Part shown: positions 1-7,298 of the stretch, one piece after another | How positions within the stretch are numbered: position 1 is the first letter of the stretch | How the letters are laid out: each line of letters begins with the position of its first letter | Assembly (NCBI RefSeq): GCF_000429345.1 | Contig: NZ_AUBR01000039.1 | Coordinates: forward strand, 1 to 32,535 | Direction of reading: 5' to 3' | DNA from: Desulfovirgula thermocuniculi DSM 16036 | Lineage (GTDB): Bacteria; Bacillota; Desulfotomaculia; Desulfotomaculales; Desulfovirgulaceae | DNA length: 32,535 nucleotides | The notes under the pieces: model-generated | Databases searched by the model: none | The model's input: only the letters and a program-made list of their open reading frames with translations | What the model was told of the DNA's origin: nothing | Translations under genes and position numbers: made by a program

Positions 1-810
1 TTCGCTCTGCGCAAGAATTTCCTTCATCCTGCGGAGGTGGTATTGAAGCTCCATCCTGGCTGCTTCTGCCCCCTCCCTTATGCCTATGGAGGTACTGGCC
101 TTTTCTTTTAAAAGCTCGGCATGTCTTTGCCCAATGCGGTTATGGGTGGCCTGTCTTAAAACAGCAGCTATTTCTTCCACCGACCTTGCCACAATATCGG
201 CCGGAAAGGGGAAACTTTTCAAGGCCGCCATGGCTGCATTGCCTTTAACAGACCCAAAAACTTCCCGAAATTCCGGAAAGTACAGGTCCACGATAATGTT
301 AATTTGGGCCTCGGTTTGCTGCTTCTCTTTGTTTAGCTGCTCCCGGAAGTTAACGAGACGGCGGATCTCGGCAATGACGCCTTGTGGAATGTTCGGGATG
401 ACGAAGCGCCCATCTCTGGCCAGGCGGGCAATCACTCCGGCGTCTTTGTCATCCCGCTTAGTCGGCGAGTTGTCGTCCAGTTCCTTGGCTTTTTTGACGT
501 GGTGCGGGTTGACCAGGACTACCGTAAACCCCTGCTTTTCTAAGGCACGAGCTAGGGGGATCCAGTAATGGCCGGTAGGTTCCATGGCCACCAACACTGT
601 GGATAGCCCGTGCTTAGATTGGACTGCTTTAATTTGCTGGACTAGATCACCAATGCCGGATATGGTATTCTGGAATGGGAACGGCTTGTGCAGTCCCTCC
701 CCCCGGAAGTTAACCATTTGGGCGTAGTGGGTGTGCTTGGCTATGTCTACACCCACGATTAAGGTTTCGGGTGTAATCATAGCCAGCTTCTGGGAAAGGG
801 GATTGTACAT
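1..810 (-). CDS. IS110-family transposase (DEDD recombinase), 3' end beyond window
   Basis: An open frame of 270 codons runs from ATG at 810 to the window edge without a stop, so the C-terminal part is missing. The N-terminal DEDD (RuvC-like) domain is clear: GVDIAK carries the first Asp near residue 22, AMEPTGHYW the Glu near residue 83, and KRDDKDAGVIA the late Asp pair near residues 120-125. Aromatic and coiled stretches follow as in IS110 proteins. The C-terminal Transposase_20 domain with its catalytic Ser would lie off the left edge. The start has a strong Shine-Dalgarno AGGAGGG seven bases upstream. The element interrupts a HepT-like gene. Family assignment is firm; activity cannot be judged from a partial gene. 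Confidence 0.93.
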   Translation of the reverse strand, partial: MYNPLSQKLAMITPETLIVGVDIAKHTHYAQMVNFRGEGLHKPFPFQNTISGIGDLVQQIKAVQSKHGLSTVLVAMEPTGHYWIPLARALEKQGFTVVLVNPHHVKKAKELDDNSPTKRDDKDAGVIARLARDGRFVIPNIPQGVIAEIRRLVNFREQLNKEKQQTEAQINIIVDLYFPEFREVFGSVKGNAAMAALKSFPFPADIVARSVEEIAAVLRQATHNRIGQRHAELLKEKASTSIGIREGAEAARMELQYHLRRMKEILAQSE

Positions 811-821
811 GGCTGATCCCT

Positions 822-865
822 CCTGGTATTGGTGGTTTTGGTCTTGCCACTTACACCATACCAGG
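822..865 (-). promoter_or_regulatory. stem-loop just upstream of the IS110 transposase start
   Basis: The arms at 822-834 and 854-865 are complementary over 12 pairs with one bulged base, around a 19-base loop. In the transposase mRNA the downstream arm touches the ribosome binding site AGGAGGG. Such hairpins in other insertion sequences limit translation of read-through transcripts. The sequence shows the pairing; the regulatory role is inferred. Confidence 0.5.
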
Positions 866-907
866 ATTTTTTCTTTCCCTCAACGCCCACTACTCTCGAT
901 TACAGGA

Positions 908-1150
908 ATGCTTTTGGAAAGGATGAGGCTTTCCCTGGAAGGTTTAAGGCCGGCACTAATCGGCGAAGAGACGTTCCGCTGCCTCAACGACCTGCGCTCC
1001 TTCCGGCACTTTTTCCGGCACGCCTACGATATGGATCTGGAACCCGAAAAGGTGGAACTGGTGGTTAAAAAGGCCCTTCGCCTTAAAGAGCTCTGGGCCA
1101 ATGACTGCCGTGCCTTTACGGATTTTTTGCGGGAGCTGATTCGCCGCTAG
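908..1150 (+). pseudogene. HepT-like ribonuclease gene remnant, 5' part lost at IS110 end
   Basis: The last 80 codons of a HEPN/HepT-like protein survive. The recognisable parts are the LLERM segment, a RPALIGEET segment and the Arg/His-rich LRSFRHFFRHAYDMDLE motif, typical of the second HepT-like family, where Arg, His and Tyr form the RNase centre. The frame remains open upstream into the IS110 end, but that DNA codes for nothing recognisable. No start with a ribosome binding site is present. The remnant was probably once the toxin half of another MntA/HepT pair. Its 3' end overlaps the tail of the convergent mntA gene by 35 bases. Assignment rests on motif recall, so moderate confidence. 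Confidence 0.65.
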
Positions 1151-1568
1151 AGCCTACCAGATCCTCCAGAAAAGCTCTCAGTAAGGGCTGGTAATCAAAA
1201 TATTCCCGCCAGGTGTTTTCAAGGAAGGTAAAACGGGTCTCTTCGTCCCTGCTGTACAGAACCTGGCCCCGCGTGGCGTGATAGCGCAGAGCTACAGGGG
1301 CACGGTTGAGCACCAGCACGTCCACCGGCATGCCTGCCAGCGGCTCTAAGGAAGCGCCCAACTCTGCTTCATATTCCCATGTACCCAGGTCAGTAGCGTC
1401 TTTTCCCAGGTACACGGCTACGTCCACATCCCCGCAGGGTACGGGCAGGAGAAAAGAACCGTGCAGGTAGGCAAAGAAGATTTCCGGACGCTTGGACAGC
1501 TCCCGCTTTAAAATGGCTTTTATTCTTCTTTTCTCTGCCGAAGTCAGGTGGCGCTTCCTCTCTTTCAT
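1116..1568 (-). CDS. mntA: MntA-type nucleotidyltransferase antitoxin (pair 1)
   Basis: A 150-residue minimal nucleotidyltransferase. The active-site signature is visible: a GSF motif in a hydrophobic strand (YLHGSF) near residue 37, followed by DVDVAV with the two metal-binding Asp, and a third acidic strand at VDVLVL near residue 84. In this family the enzyme attaches AMP to a Tyr of its HepT partner and so disarms the RNase. The spacing between GS and DVD is eight residues, shorter than the more usual nine or ten. The start codon overlaps the hepT stop (ATGA), so the two are translationally coupled with hepT first. The tail after residue 135 (Ser/Gly/Pro-rich) looks unlike the family and overlaps the convergent HepT-like remnant. 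Confidence 0.85.
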   Translation of the reverse strand: MKERKRHLTSAEKRRIKAILKRELSKRPEIFFAYLHGSFLLPVPCGDVDVAVYLGKDATDLGTWEYEAELGASLEPLAGMPVDVLVLNRAPVALRYHATRGQVLYSRDEETRFTFLENTWREYFDYQPLLRAFLEDLVGSSGESAPAKNP

Positions 1569-2026
1569 TTTTTCTGCTCCTCCAAAGAAGCTGCATCCAC
1601 AAAGGCTTTAATCTCTTTTATATAATCCAGGAGATCTGCTGTACCGGCCTTTATAATGCCGTATACGATGGCGTCATCTACCTTGGCGTAGTGGTGCACC
1701 AGAAGGTTGCGAAACCTGGCCATGGAAACCAGTTTTTCGGCCAGCTTTACGGAGATAATCTTTTCTCTACCCAGGATGCGAAAACAGTCGGCATAGCTTG
1801 ACGGAACTTCCTTAGCAACCCTTGCCGCCAGGTGATTGCAGATGTTCTGGGCAGCCTCAATGGCTAAAATTAGCTGGTATTTCGCTCCGGAAATAAGTAT
1901 GGGGTCGCTTAAGAAAGATTCCTTTGGAGTTTGGCCAATTTCATCCAGAAGGGCAACGGCTTTTTCTATATCGGCAGCCTTTGTGGTAATTAAGTCTATG
2001 TTTAAATGAAACCGCTTCTTTTTCAT
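1565..2026 (-). CDS. hepT: HepT-type HEPN ribonuclease toxin (pair 1)
   Basis: A 153-residue all-helical HEPN protein (former DUF86). The catalytic RX4HXY motif is intact in ARFRNLLVHHYAKV: Arg, four residues, His, one residue, Tyr. In known pairs HepT cleaves RNA (for example tRNA ends) and the Tyr is AMPylated by MntA. ATG at 2026 is preferred over an upstream TTG at 2041 because GGGTGAGG sits five bases before it. It is the first gene of a two-gene operon with mntA, divergent from the second pair. The order hepT-mntA is opposite to the other two pairs in this window, which suggests independent origin rather than local duplication. Confidence 0.88.
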   Translation of the reverse strand: MKKKRFHLNIDLITTKAADIEKAVALLDEIGQTPKESFLSDPILISGAKYQLILAIEAAQNICNHLAARVAKEVPSSYADCFRILGREKIISVKLAEKLVSMARFRNLLVHHYAKVDDAIVYGIIKAGTADLLDYIKEIKAFVDAASLEEQKK

Positions 2027-2073
2027 AAAAGCCTCACCCAAATGCTTACTTCCAAGTAGGACTGCGTAGTTAA

Positions 2074-2086
2074 ATTATAGTATAAT
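2074..2086. promoter_or_regulatory. overlapping divergent -10 elements in a perfect palindrome
   Basis: ATTATAGTATAAT is a perfect 13-base palindrome centred at 2080. Read on either strand it gives a consensus TATAAT -10 box, one facing each MntA/HepT pair. No good -35 is visible on either side. The symmetry would also suit a dimeric repressor. Promoter call is moderate; operator role is inference. Confidence 0.5.
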
Positions 2087-2139
2087 TCTGGTACATAAAA
2101 AAGAGGCGCTTTGGGGCTTTCAGGGAAGGAGACTGCCAG

Positions 2140-2547
2140 GTGAATATCGAGAGGCTAAAAAAAATTTTTTCTGCCTGCCCTCAGGTGGTGGCCGTATACC
2201 TTTTCGGTTCGTATTTAGAGGACCCGCAGGTGGCCCGGGATGTGGACCTGGCGGTTTTATTGAAGCCGCCGGCCGGCAGCACAACCGAGCTTTATTTTAG
2301 CCTCTACCCGGAGCTGAGCAGGTTATTTGGCCCCCGCGAGGTGGACCTCCTGGTGTTGAACCTTGCTCCTCTGCCATTAGCCTTTGAGATCATCAGTACT
2401 GGGAAAGTAATCTACTGCGCCGATGAGGAGGCCCGTACGGACTTTGAATACATGACTACCGGCCTGTACCATGACTACCGCTATCACCTGCGAAAGGCGC
2501 AGCAGGAGCTTTTTGAGGCCATAAAGGAGGGCAGTTTTCTTGTATAA
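2140..2547 (+). CDS. mntA: MntA-type nucleotidyltransferase antitoxin (pair 2)
   Basis: A 135-residue minimal nucleotidyltransferase. YLFGSYLEDP followed after nine residues by DVDLAVLL gives the GSX9DXD metal and nucleotide site near residues 24-37; VDLLVLNLAPLP near residue 70 is the third catalytic strand. The expected role is AMPylation of the HepT encoded next. The start is GTG with GGAAGGAG eight bases upstream. The 3' end overlaps hepT by eight bases. This is the first gene of the long plus-strand run that continues into nfeD. Confidence 0.9.
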   Translation: MNIERLKKIFSACPQVVAVYLFGSYLEDPQVARDVDLAVLLKPPAGSTTELYFSLYPELSRLFGPREVDLLVLNLAPLPLAFEIISTGKVIYCADEEARTDFEYMTTGLYHDYRYHLRKAQQELFEAIKEGSFLV

Positions 2548-2968
2548 CCAGAAGCTTATTACAGAAAGAATGGCCATTATACAAAGCGCAGTCAAAAGGC
2601 TCAACCGCTTGGCAGAGTTGCCGCGCCAGGAATTCCTGCAAAACGAGGACGCTGTCGATATTGCCGAAAACAGGCTGCGGCGCGCCCTGGAGGCGCTTTT
2701 TGATTTGGGGCGGCACCTGGTCGTTAAATCCGGCCTGGGCATTCCCCAAGATTACCGCTCCATAATTGAGAAGCTAGAAAAAGGGAAAATATTGCCGGCA
2801 GATTTTGCTAATAAAATTATGGGTATGGCCGGCTACCGGAACCGCCTTATTCACGAGTATAATAAAGTTACGCCGGAAGAGCTCTACGAGATCCTGCATA
2901 CGCGGCTGGGTGATTTTGTTTCCTTTTGCGAGCATGTGGTCAGGTACCTGGAAGATAAAGGGAGATAG
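2540..2968 (+). CDS. hepT: HepT-type HEPN ribonuclease toxin (pair 2)
   Basis: A 142-residue HEPN protein with intact RX4HXY in GYRNRLIHEYNKV near residue 99. Length and helical pattern fit HepT. The start is TTG at 2540 inside the end of mntA, with AAAGGAGG nine bases upstream, so translation is coupled. The stop codon overlaps or abuts the start region of nfeD, which has no promoter of its own in the gap. The toxin is therefore probably co-transcribed with the downstream membrane genes. Family assignment is firm; the target RNA is unknown. Confidence 0.9.
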   Translation: MYNQKLITERMAIIQSAVKRLNRLAELPRQEFLQNEDAVDIAENRLRRALEALFDLGRHLVVKSGLGIPQDYRSIIEKLEKGKILPADFANKIMGMAGYRNRLIHEYNKVTPEELYEILHTRLGDFVSFCEHVVRYLEDKGR

Positions 2969-2973
2969 TGAGC

Positions 2974-4314
2974 GTGATGGCATACCGGTTACTTCGCAAG
3001 TGTAAAGGAACAGCCCTGCTATTGCTGCTGGCCTTTGCCCTTGCCCTGGGCGCGCAGGTGCCCCCGGCCGGAGCCGGGACCTCTGCCGGGCCGGAAGTGC
3101 TGGCCCTGACGGTTAAAGGACCCATTGTTCCCGCGGCGGCCCACTATATCGGACGCGGCATAGCCGAGGCGGAAAGGCGCGGCGTGCCCTGCCTCATCAG
3201 GCTCAGCACGCCCGGCGGCCTGTACGGCGTGACGCAGGAAATAGTGACTAAAATCGTCAACGCCAGGGTACCGGTGATCGTCTACGTGAGCCCTCCCGGC
3301 AGCTGGGCGGCTTCCGCCGGCGCCTTCATCACCCTTTCCGCCCACTGCGCGGCCATGGCCCCGGGGACCCGCCTCGGCGCCGCCCACCCGGTGGCCCTGG
3401 GCGGCGAGGAGGAAAAGAACGTGCCGGCGGAGAAGATCACCGCCGACGCCGCCGCCTGGATGCGCTCCCTGGCCGAACTGCGCGGGCGCAACGCGGCCCT
3501 GGCCGAGGAGATGGTCACCAAAAGCCGCTCCTTTTCCGCCGAGGAAGCCCTCTCCCACCGCCTGGTGGACCTGGTGGCCGGCGACGAGGGAGAGCTCTGC
3601 TGCCAGCTTTCCGGAAGGCAGGTTACCCTGGCCGGCGGCACGGGCCTGCAGCTGGAGCTTGCCGGCGCGCGGATTACGGAACTCGCGCCCACCTGGCCGG
3701 AGCGCTTCCTGTGGGCCATCCTCAACCCGGACGTGGCCTACCTGCTGGTGACCATCGGCATGGCCGGCATCATGGTAGAGATCTACCACCCCGGCCTCAT
3801 CTTCCCCGGCGTGCTGGGGAGCATTGCCCTGCTCCTGGGACTCTACAGCCTGGGCACCCTGGACGCCTACTGGGTCGGCCTGATGCTCATCCTTTTGGGC
3901 CTGGGCTTTTTAATTGCCGAGGCCTTTGTGACCACCCACGGCATCCTGGGGACGGGCGGGGTGCTCTCCTTCTTCTTCGGCTCCCTGCTTCTTTTCAGCA
4001 CCCACCCCGGCGGGATGCGCGTGAGCACGGGGCTGGTGGCGGCCACCACCGTAACCCTGGCCGGCCTCATGGCCCTTCTGGTCACGGCGGCGGTCCGCGG
4101 GCAGAAGAGGCCGGTGCAGACCGGCACGGCGGACCTGGTGGGCCGGGAGGCGCTGGCCAGGACGGACCTGGCGCCGGAGGGGCTGGTTTTCGTGGCCGGC
4201 GAGTACTGGCAGGCCCGGCTGGAGGAGGGGTCGGCCAGGGCAGGGGAGAGGCTGGTGGTAACTGACGTGGAGGGCCTGCGCCTAGTGGTGCGGCGCAAAA
4301 CGCCGCAGGGCTAG
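2974..4314 (+). CDS. nfeD: NfeD-family membrane protein with ClpP-class serine protease domain
   Basis: About 446 residues in the long NfeD1b architecture. An N-terminal signal or anchor segment (residues 10-28) is followed by a ClpP-like protease domain: STPGG near residue 78, catalytic Ser near 114 in WAASAGAF, and the partner Lys near 154 in AEKITADAAAW, a spacing like that of the archaeal homologue PH1510. Several membrane segments follow (about 240-375), then a C-terminal soluble OB-fold domain. The family cleaves or regulates stomatin-like proteins, and a slipin gene lies 2.2 kb downstream. Three in-frame starts compete: GTG 2968, GTG 2974 and ATG 2977. The second is nine bases after AAAGGGAG and is preferred. 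It directly follows hepT. Confidence 0.9.
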   Translation: MMAYRLLRKCKGTALLLLLAFALALGAQVPPAGAGTSAGPEVLALTVKGPIVPAAAHYIGRGIAEAERRGVPCLIRLSTPGGLYGVTQEIVTKIVNARVPVIVYVSPPGSWAASAGAFITLSAHCAAMAPGTRLGAAHPVALGGEEEKNVPAEKITADAAAWMRSLAELRGRNAALAEEMVTKSRSFSAEEALSHRLVDLVAGDEGELCCQLSGRQVTLAGGTGLQLELAGARITELAPTWPERFLWAILNPDVAYLLVTIGMAGIMVEIYHPGLIFPGVLGSIALLLGLYSLGTLDAYWVGLMLILLGLGFLIAEAFVTTHGILGTGGVLSFFFGSLLLFSTHPGGMRVSTGLVAATTVTLAGLMALLVTAAVRGQKRPVQTGTADLVGREALARTDLAPEGLVFVAGEYWQARLEEGSARAGERLVVTDVEGLRLVVRRKTPQG

Positions 4315-4371
4315 CGGCGGCATGAGCGCCGGGGCCCGACCCGGTGCCCTTTGCAAAGGGGGTGCGAGACT

Positions 4372-4770
4372 GTGCTGCTCGGCCAGCTGGAGTCGAGCAT
4401 TGCCTGCCTGCTGGTATCGGCACTCATCGTCCTTTTGGCCGTCTTCGTCTTCACCAGGGTGACGAAGTACGACGATTGGGCGGAAATCGCCCGGGGGAAT
4501 GCCGCGGCGGCCCTCGCCCTGGGCGGCAAGGTCGTCGGCGCGGCCAATATCATGCGCGTGGCCGTGCACACCAACAGCGGGGTGGTGGACACGGTGCTCT
4601 GGGGGCTCATCGGGGTGGGCCTCCTGATGCTGGCCTACCTGGCCTTTGAATGGCTGACGCCGCGCCTGGACGTCAACAAGGCCATTGCCGAGGGAAACGT
4701 GGCCGTGGGGTTGCTTTCGGCGGCCTTTTCCCTTGCCTTAAGCCTCCTGGTAGGCGCGAGCATCGCGTAG
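4372..4770 (+). CDS. DUF350 family membrane protein
   Basis: A 132-residue protein with about four hydrophobic segments (near residues 8-28, 45-62, 72-93 and 107-130), matching the DUF350 (YjfL-type) pattern of paired helices with Gly-rich faces and a conserved Asn before the last helix (AEGNVAVGLL). Function is unknown. In E. coli the DUF350 gene yjfL sits beside the PspA homologue yjfJ, and here pspA is the next gene. GTG at 4372 is preferred over TTG at 4351 because AGGGGG lies about ten bases before it. The gap to pspA is 37 bases without a terminator. Confidence 0.85.
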   Translation: MLLGQLESSIACLLVSALIVLLAVFVFTRVTKYDDWAEIARGNAAAALALGGKVVGAANIMRVAVHTNSGVVDTVLWGLIGVGLLMLAYLAFEWLTPRLDVNKAIAEGNVAVGLLSAAFSLALSLLVGASIA

Positions 4771-4807
4771 TTCCCCTGGCCGGAAAACAAACGAGGGGGT
4801 TGGCAAT

Positions 4808-5482
4808 TTGGTAAAGCTTTTCAAGCGGTTAAAGGACCTGCTGGAGGCCAACATTACGGACCTCATCAATAGAGCCGAGGACCCGGAAAAGATGCTCAAC
4901 CTGTACATCGAGCGGGCCGCGGAAGAGCTCAAGGAGTTCAACGTGCAGGTTAACCGCGCGGTGGCCGACGAGCTGACCCTGCGGCGTAAGATCGAATCCA
5001 CCGAGAAGGAGATCGCCTCCTGGGCCGCCCAGGCGAAAGTTGCCGTGCAGCAGGGCCGCGACGACCTGGCGCGGGTGGCCCTGGAGCGCAAGCAGGAAGC
5101 GCAGCTCAACCTGGAGAGCTACCGCGCCCAGCTGGCCGAGCAACAAAAGGTGGTGGCCGAGCTGCGGGAAAACTACCGCCTGCTGGAGGAAAAGCTGCGG
5201 CGCGCCAAGGAGGAGCGGGACCAGCTGGTTATCAGGAAGCGCCGCGCCGAGGCCCTGAAGGAGGCCAGCGAGGCGGTGCAGCAGGTGGCCGGCACAAGCG
5301 CGCTGGCCGACTTCGACCGCATGCGGGAAAAGGTGGAGCGGCTGGAGGCGGAGGCCCGGGCGGGCACCCTCTCCCTGGGCAGTTCCCTGGAAGATGAGTT
5401 CGCGCAGCTGGAAAAGGCGGCCCGGCAGAAAAGCGTGGAAGAGGAGTTGGCCAGGCTGAAGGAGGAGCTTAAGAAGAATTAA
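4808..5482 (+). CDS. pspA: PspA/IM30 family membrane-stress protein
   Basis: A 224-residue, almost wholly helical coiled-coil protein. The amphipathic N-terminal helix (MVKLFKRLKDLLEANI) and the following DLINRAEDPEKMLN segment are the PspA/IM30 hallmark; heptad-rich helices 2-5 fill residues 25-215. Proteins of this ESCRT-III superfamily polymerise on damaged membranes and limit proton leak. The start is TTG, eight bases after GAGGGGG. Its place between DUF350, NfeD and slipin genes supports a membrane-maintenance role. No Psp regulators such as PspBC or PspF are encoded nearby. Confidence 0.93.
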   Translation: MVKLFKRLKDLLEANITDLINRAEDPEKMLNLYIERAAEELKEFNVQVNRAVADELTLRRKIESTEKEIASWAAQAKVAVQQGRDDLARVALERKQEAQLNLESYRAQLAEQQKVVAELRENYRLLEEKLRRAKEERDQLVIRKRRAEALKEASEAVQQVAGTSALADFDRMREKVERLEAEARAGTLSLGSSLEDEFAQLEKAARQKSVEEELARLKEELKKN

Positions 5483-5523
5483 CCCGGGGCAGGGGCGTCA
5501 AAGCACTGCGCCGGGAACTGCGC

Positions 5524-6246
5524 GTGCGGCAACTAACGGACAACGGGATGTGGTTTCTGGTGGCGGGACGGCGGTGCGTGTACCGGCTGGTATCTTTCAT
5601 CCTCCTTTTTCTCCTGCTGTGCATGGCGGCGGCCTACCCGGCGACGGCCAAGGGCTTCTCCTCCGGGGGAAGATCGGGCTTTTCTTCCGGCAAGGGCTTC
5701 TCCTCCGGCAGCGGCTATTCCACCGGGGGGCGCAGCTTTTCTTCCCGGCCCGCCGCGCCGGCGCCAGGCGCGCCTTCCGGCGGCAGGGACTTCCTTTCCG
5801 GCACTGCTTCCAAGAACGGTGCCGCCGCCCCCTCCCGCGAGAGCTTCTCCACCGGCAGGGAGAGCTTTTCCACGCCGCGCCAGGCCACCCCGCCGGCCAT
5901 GTACCGGGACTACCGCACGGAAAGGCAGGGCTATGCCACAGGCCGGGAGTCCTTTGAGACGGGCCGCAGCTCGTACGGCGGCAGCGGCGTGCCGGACCTG
6001 GGGAGAACCGCCCACCCGGGGAAGCCGCCGGTAACCGTTTCGGGCCCCGCCCCGCGCCCGCCGGAATATTATCACGATTACTACTGGGGCCTGCCCTTTT
6101 TCCTGCGCTTTTTCTTCCTCCCTCACTACCTGTGGACGCCGTGGGGCTACCACTTCTTTGCCCCGCGGCTGCTCGCGTGGCTGCTCCTGCTGTGCCTGCT
6201 GGGGCTCCTGGTCTTCTACCTGGCAGGCAGGGCCAGAAAGCAGTAA
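5524..6246 (+). CDS. Ser/Gly-rich exported or membrane-anchored protein, unknown function
   Basis: About 240 residues, not recognised. A hydrophobic N-terminal segment (residues 20-41) ending in ATA is a likely signal peptide or anchor. Residues 44-160 are low-complexity, with repeated units such as GFSSGGRSGFSSGKGFSSG and later GRESFSTGRESFSTP and YATGRESFETGRSS. An aromatic patch (PPEYYHDYYWGLPFFLRFFF) leads into a strong C-terminal membrane helix (about 210-233) and a basic tail. The protein may therefore span the membrane twice with an outward disordered loop. GTG at 5524 has only weak ribosome-binding sequence; ATG 5548 is an alternative. A functional parallel with Ser-rich proteins in other PspA clusters is only a guess. 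Confidence 0.7.
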   Translation: MRQLTDNGMWFLVAGRRCVYRLVSFILLFLLLCMAAAYPATAKGFSSGGRSGFSSGKGFSSGSGYSTGGRSFSSRPAAPAPGAPSGGRDFLSGTASKNGAAAPSRESFSTGRESFSTPRQATPPAMYRDYRTERQGYATGRESFETGRSSYGGSGVPDLGRTAHPGKPPVTVSGPAPRPPEYYHDYYWGLPFFLRFFFLPHYLWTPWGYHFFAPRLLAWLLLLCLLGLLVFYLAGRARKQ

Positions 6247-6273
6247 GCCTCCCCGGAAAGGAGCTGGGTGAAA

Positions 6274-6468
6274 ATGGACTTCCCGGAAATCTTGGACGGC
6301 AAGCGCGTCTTCATCCGGCGCGACGGCGAGGACAGCGGCTTTGACGGTGTGGTGACCCAGGTGCGCGGGAAGTGGATTTACGTGGCGGTGGCCGACCCGG
6401 ACCCCACCGGATTTGACGGCATCTGGGTCAACACCGAACTGCAGCGGGAAATCGGCGTGCTGAAGTAG
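6274..6468 (+). CDS. small conserved-looking protein, unknown function
   Basis: A 64-residue acidic protein with alternating hydrophobic residues, suggesting a small beta barrel (SH3 or OB type). Examples are KRVFIRRDGED, FDGVVTQVRGKWIYVAVADP and GIWVNTELQREIGVL. It has no signal peptide, membrane helix or cysteine. AAAGGAG lies ten bases before ATG 6274 and four before an in-frame GTG at 6268; the former fits the spacing common in this window. It lies between the Ser/Gly-rich protein and slipin genes in the same orientation, so it is probably part of the membrane-stress operon. The coding call rests on the ribosome binding site, operon position and codon pattern. Confidence 0.68.
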   Translation: MDFPEILDGKRVFIRRDGEDSGFDGVVTQVRGKWIYVAVADPDPTGFDGIWVNTELQREIGVLK

Positions 6469-6509
6469 CGGGAAAATAATAACCAAATACGGCGAAGGGA
6501 GCGGGTCTA

Positions 6510-7286
6510 ATGTTCTTCAGCTTCTTTACTTTTTTATTTTTCCTGGCCCTGTTCCTGCTGGCTTCCTCCGTGCGCATTGTGCAGGAGTACGAGCGGGGGG
6601 TCATCTTCCGGCTGGGCCGCTGCGTGGGGGCCCGCGGGCCGGGGCTCTTCTTACTCATTCCCTTCATCGAGCGCATGCGCAAGGTCGACCTGCGGGTGGT
6701 GACCATGGACGTGCCCTCGCAGGAGGTGATCACCCGCGACAACGTGACGGTGAAGGTCAACGCGGTGGTGTACTTCCGCATCGTTAACCCGGTGGACGCA
6801 GTCATCAAGGTGGTGGACCCGGTCTACGCCACCTCCCAGCTGGCCCAAACCACCCTGCGCAGCGTGCTGGGTCAATCGGAGCTGGACGAGCTCCTGGCCA
6901 ACCGGGAGGCCATCAACCAGCGGCTGCAGCAGATCATCGACGAGGGCACTGAGCCGTGGGGCGTAAAGGTGAGCCTGGTGGAGGTCAGAGACGTGGAGCT
7001 GCCTTCGGCCATGCAGCGGGCCATGGCCGCCCAGGCCGAAGCCGAGCGGGAGCGGCGGGCCAAGATCATCCACGCCGAGGGCGAGCTCCAGGCGGCCGAA
7101 AAGCTGGCCGAAGCGGCGCGCATCATTGCCCGCGAGCCCATCACCGTACAGCTGCGCTACCTGCAGACCCTGCGGGAGATTGCCACCAACAACAACAGTA
7201 CCATCGTCTTCCCCCTGCCCCTGGACCTGGTGCGGCCCCTGGTGGACGGGTGGCGGGCCCGCGGGGACGAGGCTCCTATAAAGTGA
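6510..7286 (+). CDS. slipin (stomatin-like SPFH/Band 7 protein)
   Basis: A 258-residue protein with the bacterial slipin layout: an N-terminal membrane hairpin (residues 2-21), then an SPFH domain beginning [17 protein letters not shown], with [19 protein letters not shown] and [18 protein letters not shown] charged coiled coil follows ([20 protein letters not shown]), then a C-terminal hydrophobic segment ending [11 protein letters not shown]. Slipins form oligomeric membrane scaffolds. The long-form NfeD protease encoded upstream is the known partner and cleaves the C-terminal hydrophobic region of stomatins in archaea. The start is ATG after AAGGGAGCGGG. Family assignment is firm. Confidence 0.95.
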   Translation: MFFSFFTFLFFLALFLLASSVRIVQEYERGVIFRLGRCVGARGPGLFLLIPFIERMRKVDLRVVTMDVPSQEVITRDNVTVKVNAVVYFRIVNPVDAVIKVVDPVYATSQLAQTTLRSVLGQSELDELLANREAINQRLQQIIDEGTEPWGVKVSLVEVRDVELPSAMQRAMAAQAEAERERRAKIIHAEGELQAAEKLAEAARIIAREPITVQLRYLQTLREIATNNNSTIVFPLPLDLVRPLVDGWRARGDEAPIK

Positions 7287-7298
7287 GGTGCCGCTATC

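Larger units (their letters stand above)
1..907 (-). mobile_element. IS110-family insertion sequence, partial, right boundary near 900-907
   Basis: The element is represented by its transposase gene plus about 95 bases of non-coding DNA before the start codon. The left part lies outside the window. The boundary near 900-907 is inferred from where a HepT-like coding sequence resumes in frame on the other strand; no terminal repeats were identified, which is normal for IS110. In this family a bridge RNA is encoded in a non-coding end: the 5' end in the IS110 group, the 3' end in the IS1111 group. The short 5' end seen here would leave little room for one, so the RNA may lie beyond the left edge. 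Confidence 0.75.

Noticed and set aside
80-568. A 162-codon plus-strand open frame at the left end
   Set aside because: It lies opposite the IS110 transposase, whose minus-strand frame shows the DEDD motifs.
3019-3789. A 256-codon minus-strand open frame opposite nfeD
   Set aside because: GC-rich antisense frame; the plus-strand protein has clear NfeD motifs and this one has none.
5533-6486. A 317-codon minus-strand open frame opposite the Ser/Gly-rich gene
   Set aside because: Low-complexity translation without recognisable structure, opposing the operon direction and ending across two plus-strand genes.
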